This document shows, piece after piece, positions 8,549-17,673 of a stretch of DNA of 64,000 nt. The stretch lies in contig JAEPOM010000002.1 of NCBI GenBank assembly GCA_017642885.1, forward strand, positions 248,001 to 312,000, given 5' to 3'. This DNA comes from Henriciella sp. Its GTDB lineage: Bacteria > Pseudomonadota > Alphaproteobacteria > Caulobacterales > Hyphomonadaceae. The notes under the pieces were generated by a model. That model was not told the DNA's origin, made no database searches, and worked only from the letters and a program-made list of their open reading frames with translations. A program made the translations under genes and the position numbers. Numbering within the stretch: the first letter of the stretch is position 1; every line of letters begins with the position of its first letter.

Positions 8549-9559
8549 TCACAGCTTTTGTAGCGCTGAACGAAGCGCAGCCAGATCAGGCGGCAATGGG
8601 GTTTCGACGAAAACCTGCTCACCCGTCACAGGATGCGTAAACCCAAGGCTCGCAGCATGCAGCGCCTGCCGCGTTAATTTCCGAGCAAGACCGGTCGCTG
8701 TGTCAAATGTGTCGCCGCGCCCATGCGCCTTGATCCCGCGATGCTTGCCATAAACCGGATCGCCAATGAGCGAGCATTTTCGATGCGCCATGTGCACTCT
8801 GATTTGGTGCGTTCGTCCGGTTTCCAATCGGCACTCGATCAAAGCGGCTGCCGGACGCGCTTCGACTTTGCTGATCTCGCCATAAGTCTCCAGCGTCTTG
8901 TAGTGCGTAACTGCATGGCGGCCATCGCCGTCCGGCACCACGGCCATTTTCTTGCGGTCACTCGGGCTGCGGGCAATATCGGTTTCTACGGTTCCCGCGC
9001 CAGGTCGCGGCGCGCCGCGGGTTAGAGCCAGATAGGTCCGATCAATCGTATGAGTTGCAAACAGATCCGACAGGCCCTTATGCGCCGCTTCCGTCTTGGC
9101 CACCACCAACACGCCCGTCGTGTCCTTGTCGATCCGGTGAACAATCCCGGGACGCTCGACCCCGCCAATTCCGGGAAGTGCGCCTTTGCAATGGTGGAGC
9201 AGAGCGTTGACCAATGTGCCTTGCCAGCTTCCTGGAGCCGGGTGCACGGCCATCCCGGACGGTTTATTGATCAGGATCAGGTGCTCATCTTCGAACAATA
9301 CATCCAGGGGAATATCTTCCGGCTCAGGAATGGCCGGCACCGGTGCCGGCATGTCGACGCTGTACAGGACACCCGGCTCCACACCGCGTCGCGGGTCAAT
9401 CTGCACCACGCTTTTGGAGCCGCGTTGCTCGGAGACATGGCCCTCTTTGATCAGCGTTTTCGCCCGCGATCGGGACAGCGCCTCGATCTGTTCGCTGAGG
9501 AAACGGTCAAGCCGGGTTCCCTTATCGGTTTCGCCTGCTAAAGCTGATAATTCTGTCAT
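8549..9559 (-). CDS. rluD: 23S rRNA pseudouridine synthase, RluD/RluA family
   Basis: A 336-residue protein with an N-terminal S4 RNA-binding domain (LDRFLSEQIEALSRSRAKTL) and the catalytic motif HRIDKDTTGVLVVAKT, whose Asp attacks uridine. The GRTHQIRVHMAH segment follows. The RluA-type fold with an S4 domain matches RluD, which makes pseudouridines in helix 69 of 23S rRNA. RluC or another paralogue cannot be excluded. The frame is open to 9940, but homology begins at the ATG at 9559. Its TGA abuts the TGA of the convergent ParA gene with no base between them. Confidence 0.85.
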   Translation of the reverse strand: MTELSALAGETDKGTRLDRFLSEQIEALSRSRAKTLIKEGHVSEQRGSKSVVQIDPRRGVEPGVLYSVDMPAPVPAIPEPEDIPLDVLFEDEHLILINKPSGMAVHPAPGSWQGTLVNALLHHCKGALPGIGGVERPGIVHRIDKDTTGVLVVAKTEAAHKGLSDLFATHTIDRTYLALTRGAPRPGAGTVETDIARSPSDRKKMAVVPDGDGRHAVTHYKTLETYGEISKVEARPAAALIECRLETGRTHQIRVHMAHRKCSLIGDPVYGKHRGIKAHGRGDTFDTATGLARKLTRQALHAASLGFTHPVTGEQVFVETPLPPDLAALRSALQKL

Positions 9560-9637
9560 GAGATGGGTATAAACCTGTGCGGCGGAGAAGGACATGCTGT
9601 AATCGCAATAGCGGCAGCGAGCGGAGAGATCGGAACC

Positions 9638-11368
9638 ATGAGCAAACTGACACGGCGCGGCCTTCTGGGGGCAAGCACCAGCATTCTTGGGCTGGCAGCC
9701 TGCAATAATGAACCCATTCTGGAGCCGGAAGCGCGCATTCTGGTGAGCGCCGACGAGCGCCCGGCCTATCCTGGCACAGTCAGCTTTATTCATGGCGTCG
9801 CCTCTGGTGATCCCCTGCCGGACAGCGTGATCATCTGGACGCGGGTGACCCCGGATGCGGCGTTCCCAGGAGATCCTGTTCCGATCAGCTATGACGTCTT
9901 TGAGGACGCGGAAATGCAGCGGGCCGTAAAGTATGGCCAAGGCTTTGCGTTCGCCGACCGGGACTACACGGTCAAAGTGAACCTATCCGACCTAGAGCCG
10001 GACAAGGAGTATTTCTTCCGGTTTCGGGCCAAGGTCACTTCGGGGGACATCGTCTCGCCGTCAGGCCGGGCCAAGACCACCGCAGCCGGCGGCGACAAAT
10101 CGGTAAAATTCGCGGTGATCTCCTGCTCAAACTATCCGTTTGGCTTCTTCCATGCCTATCGCGAAATCGCCAATACGTCAGACCTCGATGCCGTCATCCA
10201 TCTCGGCGACTATATCTACGAGTATGGCCTGGACGGTTATGGCGGCAGCGTCGGACAGCAGATCGATCGCAATCACGAGCCCCCCCTCGAAATCGTTTCG
10301 CTGGACGATTATCGCGCGCGTCACGCCCAATACAAAACGGATCCGGACCTGCAGGCCGCACACGCCGCCGCACCCTGGATAACGACCTGGGATGACCATG
10401 AGAGCACGAACAATTCCTATCGCTCCGGTGCTGAAAACCACAATCCGGAAGCAGGCGAAGGCAACTGGACCGACCGAAAGCAAGCCGCTGTACAAGCCTA
10501 TCTTGAATGGATGCCCGTCCGCGATCCGGAAGTCGGAAAGCCACGTGAAGCGCTGTATCGCCGGTTTGATTTTGGTGACGTAGCCTCAGTAATCTGCCTT
10601 GAAACCCGCCTTACCGGGCGCTCCGACGAGATCAGTTGGTTCACCGAGATTGGCGGCCTTCCGGCTGCCGAAGTCCCGCTCGCAGCGGCGGCGACCATGC
10701 TGAAGGTTCAGGATCCAGAACGCACCATGCTCGGCGCAGCGCAGGAAGCGTGGCTAGATGCCGAGCTGAAAGATTCCACGGCCAAAGGCAAGGCCTGGCA
10801 GGTCCTCGCAAACCAGATCGTCATGGCGCGGGTTCGTCCGCCGAACTTTACTCAAACGCTCACAGACGCGCAGAAGGCTGCGCAGGACATTGGGTACATC
10901 CAACAACTGATCCCATTCAGCCAGCTCGGTCTGCCGTTCAATCTCGACGCCTGGGACGGCTTCCCGGCCGCGCGCGATCGGCTCTATACCAGCGCCAAGG
11001 AAGCAGGAGCGCGCCTCGTCACACTGACCGGCGACACACACACCGCCTGGGCGAACACCCTGGTGGACGCGCAAGATGAGCGCCGCGGAGTCGAGTTTGG
11101 CTGCACATCAGTGACGTCACCAGGCCTCGGTCAATACATCAAACAAGTGCCAGACCTCGGACCGCAATTCGCCGAGGCCAATCCAGAAGTGGACTATCAC
11201 GACCCGTTTGATAGCGGCTGGACCCTGGTCACGCTAACGACCGATGACGTCCGTGCGGACTTCAAGAAGGTGACCGATGTCACCCAGCCGACCTACACAT
11301 CGAGCGAGGCCGCAGCCTATGTCTCGAAACGGGACGGCGACAGCCTGACAGCCCTCGAACCGGCTTGA
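9638..11368 (+). CDS. PhoD-family alkaline phosphatase, Tat-exported
   Basis: A 576-residue protein that begins with a twin-arginine signal (SKLTRRGLLGASTSILGLAAC) that also contains a lipobox-like Cys. The PhoD N-terminal domain (FIHGVASGDPLPDSVIIWTR) and metallophosphatase core follow (HLGDYIYEYG, TTWDDHESTNN, LTGDTHTAWAN). PhoD enzymes release phosphate from mono- and diesters in the periplasm with Ca/Fe cofactors, usually under phosphate limitation. The in-frame extension to 9563 precedes the Tat motif and is rejected; a GGAGAG ribosome binding site supports the ATG at 9638. I did not find a clear Pho box upstream. Confidence 0.92.
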   Translation: MSKLTRRGLLGASTSILGLAACNNEPILEPEARILVSADERPAYPGTVSFIHGVASGDPLPDSVIIWTRVTPDAAFPGDPVPISYDVFEDAEMQRAVKYGQGFAFADRDYTVKVNLSDLEPDKEYFFRFRAKVTSGDIVSPSGRAKTTAAGGDKSVKFAVISCSNYPFGFFHAYREIANTSDLDAVIHLGDYIYEYGLDGYGGSVGQQIDRNHEPPLEIVSLDDYRARHAQYKTDPDLQAAHAAAPWITTWDDHESTNNSYRSGAENHNPEAGEGNWTDRKQAAVQAYLEWMPVRDPEVGKPREALYRRFDFGDVASVICLETRLTGRSDEISWFTEIGGLPAAEVPLAAAATMLKVQDPERTMLGAAQEAWLDAELKDSTAKGKAWQVLANQIVMARVRPPNFTQTLTDAQKAAQDIGYIQQLIPFSQLGLPFNLDAWDGFPAARDRLYTSAKEAGARLVTLTGDTHTAWANTLVDAQDERRGVEFGCTSVTSPGLGQYIKQVPDLGPQFAEANPEVDYHDPFDSGWTLVTLTTDDVRADFKKVTDVTQPTYTSSEAAAYVSKRDGDSLTALEPA

Positions 11369-11413
11369 TTTATCCGCCGCCGCGGCAACCTTGCCTGCGC
11401 TCATGATCCATGC

Positions 11414-11435
11414 TGTCTCAGCTCAAACTGAGACA
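11414..11435. promoter_or_regulatory. 8-6-8 inverted repeat in SDR leader
   Basis: A perfect inverted repeat TGTCTCAG-ctcaaa-CTGAGACA lies 17 bases before the SDR start codon, between the PhoD stop and the SDR ribosome binding site. It is not followed by a T-run, so an operator or 5' leader hairpin is more likely than a terminator. Confidence 0.5.
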
Positions 11436-11451
11436 GGAAATGGAGGGCGCA

Positions 11452-12375
11452 ATGGGCGTTTTGGATGGTAAGGTCATTTTGGTCTGTGGCGGCGGCAATG
11501 GCATCGGCAAGGAATGCGCGCTTCTGGCCGCACGTGAAGGGGCGAAAGTCCTGGTCAATGACCTTGGCGGTGCGCTGACCGACGATGGCTCATCGTCCGG
11601 CGATGCCGGGCTTGCCGAACAGGTTGCCCAGGAAATTCGCGACGCAGGCGGCGAAGCGGCATCCAACTCTGAAAGCGTGACCGACATGACCGCCGTCCAG
11701 GGCATGGTCGAACAGGCCAAGGACACGTTTGGCGGCCTACACGGCATTATTAATCCCGCCGGTATCTTACGGGATGGCATGTTCCACAAAATGAGCGAGG
11801 ATGATTGGAAGTCCGTCATCGACGTTCACTTGCATGGCTCATTCAATGTCACTCGCGCCGCAGTGGAACACTTCCGCGAGCAAGAGAACGGCAGCTTTGT
11901 TCTGTTTACGTCGACCTCCGGTCTGATCGGCAACATTGGCCAGGCCAATTATGCCGCCGCCAAGATGGGCATTGCCGGTCTGTCGCGCATCGTTGCAATG
12001 GAAGGCGACCGCAAGAATGTCCGCTCAAACATTATTGCTCCTTTCGCCTGGACCCGGATGATCGCATCTATTCCAGTCAAAGACGAGGAAGGCGCAAAAC
12101 GTGTCGAGCGGATGCGCACCGGCATGCGCGCGGATCAGGTCGCGCAGCTGGCCGTCACCCTTTGCGCAGATAGGGCCAAGCATGTGAACGGCCAGATCTT
12201 CAGCGTGCGCGGCAACGAAGTGGTGCTGTTCAGCCAGCCGCGCCCAGTGAAATCGGTGTCACGTCTGGAAGGCTGGACGCCGGAAACTCTGCTCGAGCAA
12301 GGCTTTAGCGCCATGGAAGGCAGCTTCACCGATCTCGGCGCTACAACCTCTGTGTTCCCTTACCCGCCGGTCTAA
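11452..12375 (+). CDS. Short-chain dehydrogenase (3-hydroxyacyl-CoA dehydrogenase-like)
   Basis: A 307-residue SDR with cofactor loop GGGNGIG, VNDLGG, the catalytic Ser in FTSTSGLIG and the YxxxK pair in NYAAAKMGI. The LVNDLGGALTDDG and NPAGILRDGMFHKM segments are typical of the subgroup related to peroxisomal multifunctional enzyme type 2 and FabG-like 3-hydroxyacyl-CoA dehydrogenases, so lipid or steroid chain oxidation is plausible. The ATG at 11452 is preceded by GGAGG with a 5-base gap, so the upstream in-frame codons at 11410 and 11440 are less likely. It stands alone between PhoD and MscS in the same direction. Confidence 0.85.
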   Translation: MGVLDGKVILVCGGGNGIGKECALLAAREGAKVLVNDLGGALTDDGSSSGDAGLAEQVAQEIRDAGGEAASNSESVTDMTAVQGMVEQAKDTFGGLHGIINPAGILRDGMFHKMSEDDWKSVIDVHLHGSFNVTRAAVEHFREQENGSFVLFTSTSGLIGNIGQANYAAAKMGIAGLSRIVAMEGDRKNVRSNIIAPFAWTRMIASIPVKDEEGAKRVERMRTGMRADQVAQLAVTLCADRAKHVNGQIFSVRGNEVVLFSQPRPVKSVSRLEGWTPETLLEQGFSAMEGSFTDLGATTSVFPYPPV

Positions 12376-12433
12376 GCTATTCCGTCCGGCGCAAGGCTTA
12401 CAGAAAGTCAGCCTGGAGCAGAGTGCGCTGTAG

Positions 12434-13903
12434 ATGGAAAACGAAGAACAAATTCAAGTCGAAGGCTGCGTCACGATAGAAAGCCAGCGCGTATGCGGGG
12501 ACAATCTATCGGTTGCGGAAATTGGCGCTGCGCCTGACACGCCGGTTGAACCCTCCGAGGAGGTTGCGGCAGAACCAGGCCTGTTCGACTGGATGCAGCC
12601 TGTCCTGGACGATCCCATGGCCTGGGCCCGCGAGCACGTGCTCGATATGGCGGTGTTGCTACCGGTGCTCTGGCAGGTTGGTGCCATCCTCGCGGCGCTG
12701 GCGCTCGGCGTCCTGTTCGCGCCGCGTGTGCGCCAATTCGTCATGTCCGCGCTCACGCGCGTACCGGAAGGCACGCGTGTCTTGGTCGATGAGACGCTGC
12801 CGCGCTTGGTGCGTCCGGCATTGTGGGCTGCCTTTCTCTATGCAGCACAGGCCGCCATGGCCAGTAACAGCATGGACAGCACGCTTGTTCGAATTGCGTC
12901 CTCGCTGTCTGTCGCCTGGCTGCTCATTCGTCTCGTTACGACATTCCTGCCCCAGGGACTGCGCAAAACAGCGAGTTGGGTGATCTGGGTCTTCGCCGCT
13001 CTATATGCGCTGGGAATCCTAGACCAAGTGATCGCCTGGCTCAGCAGTATCGGCCCGCCCTTTGGTAATCGAACGATCAGTCCGGTCTTCGTGGTTCAGG
13101 CCATCCTGACGGTCGCCTTGTTTATGTTTGCCGCCAACTGGCTGGCCAAGAAGCTGAAAACCCGGGTCGATGATCTGCCGCAGGTCGAGCCTTCTTTGCG
13201 TATTCTAATGGGCAATGCGGTTCAAGTCGGTCTGTTCTTTGGGGCTGCGCTGCTGGCCATGGCTGGGCTCGGCATTCCGCTTTCAGGTCTCGCAGTCCTC
13301 GGCGGTGCCGTCGGCGTCGGTCTCGGGTTTGGCATGCAGCAAATCGTCGCCAACTTCATTTCTGGCGTCATTCTGCTAACCGATCGCTCAATCAAGCCCG
13401 ACGACGTGATTGAGGTGGACGAGACCTATGGCGTCGTGAAGTCTCTTGGCCTGCGCTATGCGTCCGTCATCACACGGGATGGCAAGGAACATTTGATCCC
13501 GAACGAGATGCTGATCACCGACAAAGTGGTGAACTGGTCCTATTCCAACAAAGAAGTGCGCGTGAAACGTCGCCTGCGCGTGGAGTATGAATCGGATCTC
13601 CGCCAGGCCGTGGAGCTGGTCCAACAAGGCGCCATGGAAACCGACCGCGTCCTCGCGCGGCCAGCGCCGAAATGCCTCGTCATGGAGTTTGGCGATGAAG
13701 CGATCGAGATTGAAGTTCGCTTCTGGATCAACGATCCGGAAAATGGCGTATCGAATGTTTCGTCGGCGGTGATGCTCAACATCTGGGACAAGTTCAAGGA
13801 AGCTGGCATCGATATTCCGCTGCGCCATGAGGATGTGATGATCACGCCAGGCTCGACGTTGAAAGTCGAAATGGTGAAACAGTCCAAGGACGAAGACGCC
13901 TAG
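12434..13903 (+). CDS. Small-conductance mechanosensitive channel (MscS family)
   Basis: A 489-residue membrane protein. A soluble N-terminal stretch rich in Glu precedes several membrane helices and the pore-lining segment with its Gly/Ala packing (LAVLGGAVGVGLGFGMQQIV). The MscS beta-domain follows (DRSIKPDDVIEVDETYGVV; KEHLIPNEMLI). Such channels open on membrane tension and release solutes during osmotic downshock. The N-terminal extension of about 60 residues is longer than in E. coli MscS (286 residues) and makes it a medium-sized paralogue with extra helices. It is followed after 84 bases by the GT-C-like gene on the same strand. Confidence 0.92.
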   Translation: MENEEQIQVEGCVTIESQRVCGDNLSVAEIGAAPDTPVEPSEEVAAEPGLFDWMQPVLDDPMAWAREHVLDMAVLLPVLWQVGAILAALALGVLFAPRVRQFVMSALTRVPEGTRVLVDETLPRLVRPALWAAFLYAAQAAMASNSMDSTLVRIASSLSVAWLLIRLVTTFLPQGLRKTASWVIWVFAALYALGILDQVIAWLSSIGPPFGNRTISPVFVVQAILTVALFMFAANWLAKKLKTRVDDLPQVEPSLRILMGNAVQVGLFFGAALLAMAGLGIPLSGLAVLGGAVGVGLGFGMQQIVANFISGVILLTDRSIKPDDVIEVDETYGVVKSLGLRYASVITRDGKEHLIPNEMLITDKVVNWSYSNKEVRVKRRLRVEYESDLRQAVELVQQGAMETDRVLARPAPKCLVMEFGDEAIEIEVRFWINDPENGVSNVSSAVMLNIWDKFKEAGIDIPLRHEDVMITPGSTLKVEMVKQSKDEDA

Positions 13904-13987
13904 GCTCGGCCCTCTGTTTTCCATCCTCAAACCAAAATTAATCTAGCTTTGTTAGAGCGTTCGGACCGTTTGTTCTGAGATCCGACA

Positions 13988-15769
13988 ATGCTGAACGCCA
14001 TCAAATCGAACTGGCGCCTCGCGGCCTGCGCGTTTGGCCTCGGCCTCGTTCTGTTACTGCTCCATGGCCTGACCGGTGCGCCGGAAGGTGAGTCCTACAA
14101 GTTCAACCTGCCCTGGTTCGACGCCTTCAGAAACAGTTTCTGGGCTGGCGACCTCTATCCACGGTTCTTGCCAGACCTCTGGTATGGCATGGGCGGCTAC
14201 GATTTCTTCTTCTATGCCCCAATGCCATTCTGGCTGTCGGCGGTGCTGGGCGAAGCAACATGTCCAGGGTGCGACAGTGGAACAGTGTTCGCCCTGGGCG
14301 GCGCCTGGATGATCATTCTCTCCGGCGGCACATTCTTTCTGTTCGCCCGCCGCTTCTTTGAGACCCGCTGGGCCGGTGTTGGTGGGATCGTCTACGCCGT
14401 CTTGCCTTATCATTACCTGATCGACTGGTTCGACCGACAAGCCGTCGGCGAAGTTGCGGCGATGGTTTTCCTGCCCTTGATTGCGCTTTCGATGATCCGA
14501 TTGATTGAGGAAAAGAAAGGCGGCGCCCTGTTCGCATTGAGCTTTGCTGCGCTCGCCCTCAGTCACTTACCGACCACTTTGATCGCGCTGCACCTGCTGG
14601 CCGGGATAGGCATCTGGTTGCTCATCCGCGAAAGTGAGTGGCGCGGGCGGCTGGAATTGATCGCACGCTTCACTGTCTGGGGCGGATTGGGTGTGGCGTT
14701 GAGCGCCTTTTATTGGATGCCCGCGCTCGGTCTTCTGAGCAGCGTTTCGCCGGATATGCTGGCCACGGACTTTTATACGCCAACCGCCTGGCTCTTCCTG
14801 GACGGTCGGCCCGAGATTTCCTCAGAACGCGCACTGATCATGAAATGGGCGCTCGCGCTGGTCGTGGTCGTCGCGGGTGCGAGCGCGATGATCCTGCGCA
14901 GCGCGTCTCTGCAGGGGAAAGCAGCGCCGCCTGCATTGATCGTATGGATCATCGGGCCGAGTGTCTTCGCCTTCTTCTTCATGACTGTGTTCTCCTACCC
15001 GATCTGGGAAATCTGGATCCTAAACCGCGTCCAATTCCCATGGCGGAGCTTGGTGGTCGCGGACCTTTCTATCGCCCTCGGTGCCGTCGTGATCATGCGT
15101 AGTCTCTTCCGGAACCAAGGCGGCGGTGAGATTATGAAACACAGTATCCTCGCCGCCCTCTGCAGCATCGTCCTCGGTTTTACGCTGCTGGCGCAGGCCC
15201 CAAAAGTGACTGGAGCCGTGCAAGCCGGTCAGGCGCTTTCCGGGGCATTCAAGCCCGTGGGAACGCCCGAATATGTGCCACCTCAGTTCTTACAACCCGC
15301 TCTTGAGCGGTTTCGCGCGACTGTAACGGATGCCGACACGGGAGACGATCGCTACGATCTTTTCTTCGCCGAAATGGAGCGCAGCATCGCCGCTGCATTC
15401 AATGCACTGCAGGCTGACGCCCCCGGCGCCGTTTTGATCGCGCTGCCGCATGACCGGGTTCGGTTACAAGTGGATCTCGCTCAGGCAGCAGAGGTCCGCG
15501 TCCCGCTGCTCGCTTGGCCATATTGGCGGGCAGTGAAGGAACAAGGAGAGGCACTAACTCTCGGCGTTGATGCAGAGCTCGGCATTGTCACAGTGTCCCT
15601 ACCAGAGGGCCCGTCGACGATCGAATTCAGTATCGCGGAAACCTTGCCTCAGAAGGTCGGTTCCACGATCAGTCTGCTGGCCTTTTTGCTTCTCATAATT
15701 GGATCCGCCTTCGGCACCCATCAGCGTAACTCCAGAGCTGAAAAGCCTTTGGCAACTTCTCCGCGCTAA
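13988..15769 (+). CDS. Polytopic GT-C-like membrane protein (PTPS-related family)
   Basis: A 593-residue protein with about twelve membrane helices. The first periplasmic loop (FRNSFWAGDLYPRFLPD) and later AGVGGIVYAVLPYHYLID resemble the family labelled 6-pyruvoyl-tetrahydropterin-synthase-related membrane proteins. Despite that name, these are GT-C-fold glycosyltransferase-like proteins. A soluble beta-rich domain of about 120 residues precedes a last helix and a short tail. The partner gene 30 bases downstream is a polyprenyl-phosphate glycosyltransferase, so this protein probably takes the lipid-linked sugar it makes and transfers it on the periplasmic side. Acceptor unknown. Confidence 0.7.
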   Translation: MLNAIKSNWRLAACAFGLGLVLLLLHGLTGAPEGESYKFNLPWFDAFRNSFWAGDLYPRFLPDLWYGMGGYDFFFYAPMPFWLSAVLGEATCPGCDSGTVFALGGAWMIILSGGTFFLFARRFFETRWAGVGGIVYAVLPYHYLIDWFDRQAVGEVAAMVFLPLIALSMIRLIEEKKGGALFALSFAALALSHLPTTLIALHLLAGIGIWLLIRESEWRGRLELIARFTVWGGLGVALSAFYWMPALGLLSSVSPDMLATDFYTPTAWLFLDGRPEISSERALIMKWALALVVVVAGASAMILRSASLQGKAAPPALIVWIIGPSVFAFFFMTVFSYPIWEIWILNRVQFPWRSLVVADLSIALGAVVIMRSLFRNQGGGEIMKHSILAALCSIVLGFTLLAQAPKVTGAVQAGQALSGAFKPVGTPEYVPPQFLQPALERFRATVTDADTGDDRYDLFFAEMERSIAAAFNALQADAPGAVLIALPHDRVRLQVDLAQAAEVRVPLLAWPYWRAVKEQGEALTLGVDAELGIVTVSLPEGPSTIEFSIAETLPQKVGSTISLLAFLLLIIGSAFGTHQRNSRAEKPLATSPR

Positions 15770-15799
15770 GACAGGATCAAGCCTGCAGGAGCGCGCCGA

Positions 15800-16780
15800 A
15801 TGCCCACACTGTCCATCATTGTTCCGATGTACAACGAAGAGGAAGCCTTGGATGGCTTCTTCAAGCGCGTGCAGCGTGTGCTCCAGACCGTGACCCCGTC
15901 TTATGAAATCATCTGCGTCAATGATGGCAGCCGCGATCTCACGCTGGCTCGCTTGCGCCAGGTCGCTGAGCGCGATGAACGGATCAAAGTGGTCAATCTT
16001 TCGCGCAATTTCGGCAAAGAAATAGCTCTGTCCGCAGGGCTGGATCACGCCGTGGGCGACGCCGTCATCCCGATCGATGCCGATCTTCAAGATCCGCCCG
16101 AAGTCATCCCCCTCATGGTGGCCAAATGGCGTGCCGGGGCGAAACTGGTCCTGGCGAAGCGACGCGACCGCTCGACTGATGGCTGGTTCAAGCGATTAAC
16201 TGCCAGCGGTGCGTACTGGCTGTTCTCCAAACTAACGCATCCGCAAATTCCGCAGAATGTCGGCGATTTTCGCCTCATGGACCGCGATGTCGTCAACGCC
16301 ATTAAACGGCTTCCGGAGCGATCTCGATTCATGAAAGGGCTGTTCGCCTGGATCGGATACGAAGCAGAGACGGTCGAGTATGACCGGGAAGCGCGTTTCG
16401 CCGGTGAAACCAAATGGAACTATTGGAAGCTGTGGAACTTCGCCCTGGATGGCATCACGTCATTCTCTTCGCTGCCGCTGCGCGTCTGGTCATATCTTGG
16501 CTTCGGCGTCAGCCTGTTCGCGATGGGCTATCTCGGCTTTACCATTGCCAAGACCATGATCTTCGGCCTCGATGTGCCGGGCTATGCGTCTTTGTTGAGC
16601 GTCATTCTGTTCTTCAATGGCGTGCTTCTGGTTGGCATCGGAGTGATCGGCGAATACCTCGCGCGGATATTCACGGAAGTGAAGGCGCGACCGCTCTACA
16701 TTGTTTCTGAGACGATCGGCATGGAACCTGGGGTGAGCGCGAGTGTGACCCCCGAATTACAACGTCGCGACGCGGTCTAA
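15800..16780 (+). CDS. Family 2 polyprenyl-phosphate glycosyltransferase (GtrB/DPM1/ArnC-like)
   Basis: A 326-residue GT2 enzyme: N-terminal IIVPMYNEEEAL, nucleotide-binding VNDGSRD, the DxD region IDADLQDPPE, and the helper motif GETKWNYWKLWNFALDG. Two membrane helices follow (SYLGFGVSLFAMGYLGF; LLSVILFFNGVLLVGIGVI). This layout is that of enzymes that move a sugar from a nucleotide donor to undecaprenyl phosphate at the inner leaflet. It pairs with the GT-C-like gene just upstream. No GtrA flippase is adjacent here, unlike the second glycosyltransferase group near 30 kb. Its TAA overlaps the stop codon of the convergent PepSY gene. Confidence 0.9.
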   Translation: MPTLSIIVPMYNEEEALDGFFKRVQRVLQTVTPSYEIICVNDGSRDLTLARLRQVAERDERIKVVNLSRNFGKEIALSAGLDHAVGDAVIPIDADLQDPPEVIPLMVAKWRAGAKLVLAKRRDRSTDGWFKRLTASGAYWLFSKLTHPQIPQNVGDFRLMDRDVVNAIKRLPERSRFMKGLFAWIGYEAETVEYDREARFAGETKWNYWKLWNFALDGITSFSSLPLRVWSYLGFGVSLFAMGYLGFTIAKTMIFGLDVPGYASLLSVILFFNGVLLVGIGVIGEYLARIFTEVKARPLYIVSETIGMEPGVSASVTPELQRRDAV

Positions 16781-17487
16781 CTGAACAAGCGACCTTTTCT
16801 GATCCTGTCGATCCCAAGCACCAGGCCGCTCAGAACCATTGTTAGACCGAGGAACGCTGCCAGTTTCAGCCACCATGAATCGAACCGGTCTTCGCCGGTG
16901 ACGTCCAGAATGTGAAACCGCCACAGGACGTCAAAGATACGCCAGCGCGAGGTGCGGACAGAGCGTACGTCTCCCGAAATGGCATCAATATAGATTCGCT
17001 GCTTGCCGGGCTCGTATTCCAGAATCCAAGCCGGCATTGGGCCAGCATACTCGCGGAGTGGGTTTTCCTGAATGAGATAAGTGACAGTCAAGGTTCCGAG
17101 CCCATCTGGTTTGTCACCAAATCGCGCCACCATCGCGTCTAGATCGGATTGGTGCAGAGGCGATCGCACGACACCGGTTGTGGCATCGATCATCGCTCGC
17201 GAAGAATCGCTTTCAACCATCCATACTGGCGCGTCGAGAAAGGCCTTCAATTGAATTTGGGTCACAGGCTCATCGAACATGGCGAGAGCCTCCTCCGCCG
17301 AAACTGCAATCGACATGTCCGACAGGGTCCCGTGATCGATCGCTGGCCGCCATGGATCGCCGCGAATTGTCTCGATTGGGAAAAGCGTGAAGAAGAGCCC
17401 GCTTGCCGTCCAGGACAAGAGCAGGATGCCGGCCACCAGACCCACAGTTTTATGGAGGCGCGCGACGCGCCGTGCCAGCAATGCCAT
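16777..17487 (-). CDS. PepSY-domain membrane protein
   Basis: A 236-residue protein with a membrane helix near the N-terminus (VGLVAGILLLSWTASGLFFTL), a periplasmic PepSY-type region (DATTGVVRSPL and YIDAISGDVRSVRTS) and a second helix at the end (AAFLGLTMVLSGLVLGI). PepSY-associated membrane proteins are often linked to siderophore or iron reduction and to protease inhibition, but no such partner is seen here. A TTG start at 17508 is possible. The ATG at 17487 has the ribosome binding site GAAGGACGG and is preferred. It diverges from the BlaI-type regulator. Confidence 0.8.
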   Translation of the reverse strand: MALLARRVARLHKTVGLVAGILLLSWTASGLFFTLFPIETIRGDPWRPAIDHGTLSDMSIAVSAEEALAMFDEPVTQIQLKAFLDAPVWMVESDSSRAMIDATTGVVRSPLHQSDLDAMVARFGDKPDGLGTLTVTYLIQENPLREYAGPMPAWILEYEPGKQRIYIDAISGDVRSVRTSRWRIFDVLWRFHILDVTGEDRFDSWWLKLAAFLGLTMVLSGLVLGIDRIRKGRLFS

Positions 17488-17618
17488 TTGAAACCGTCCT
17501 TCGGTCAATCAGGTTTTAGCTGGCATATCCTTTGGCGGCGCAAAACGAGGCAAATGCGCCCTCTTCAGAAAATCTGGCGGATTCTCCAAACTTTAACAAA
17601 GAGTCACAATTTGCCTAT

Positions 17619-17636
17619 TGACCACACTTGTAGTCA
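17619..17636. promoter_or_regulatory. BlaI-type operator 1
   Basis: The near-palindrome TGACCACACTTGTAGTCA matches the known BlaI/MecI consensus GACTACAnnTGTAGTC with one changed base. It overlaps a TTGACC that could serve as a -35 box, with an AT-rich TTTAAT downstream, so bound repressor would block RNA polymerase. Confidence 0.8.
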
Positions 17637-17643
17637 CATTTAA

Positions 17644-17661
17644 TGACCACACTTGTAGTCA
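17644..17661. promoter_or_regulatory. BlaI-type operator 2
   Basis: An exact second copy of the 18-base operator, 25 bp downstream of the first and 12 bases before the repressor start codon. The tandem arrangement is what autoregulated BlaI/MecI-type repressors use. Confidence 0.8.
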
Positions 17662-17673
17662 AAAGGTGAGACG

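Noticed and set aside
13388..13930. A 180-codon minus-strand frame over the end of the MscS gene
   Set aside because: A composition shadow of the well-conserved MscS beta-domain, without motif or ribosome binding site.
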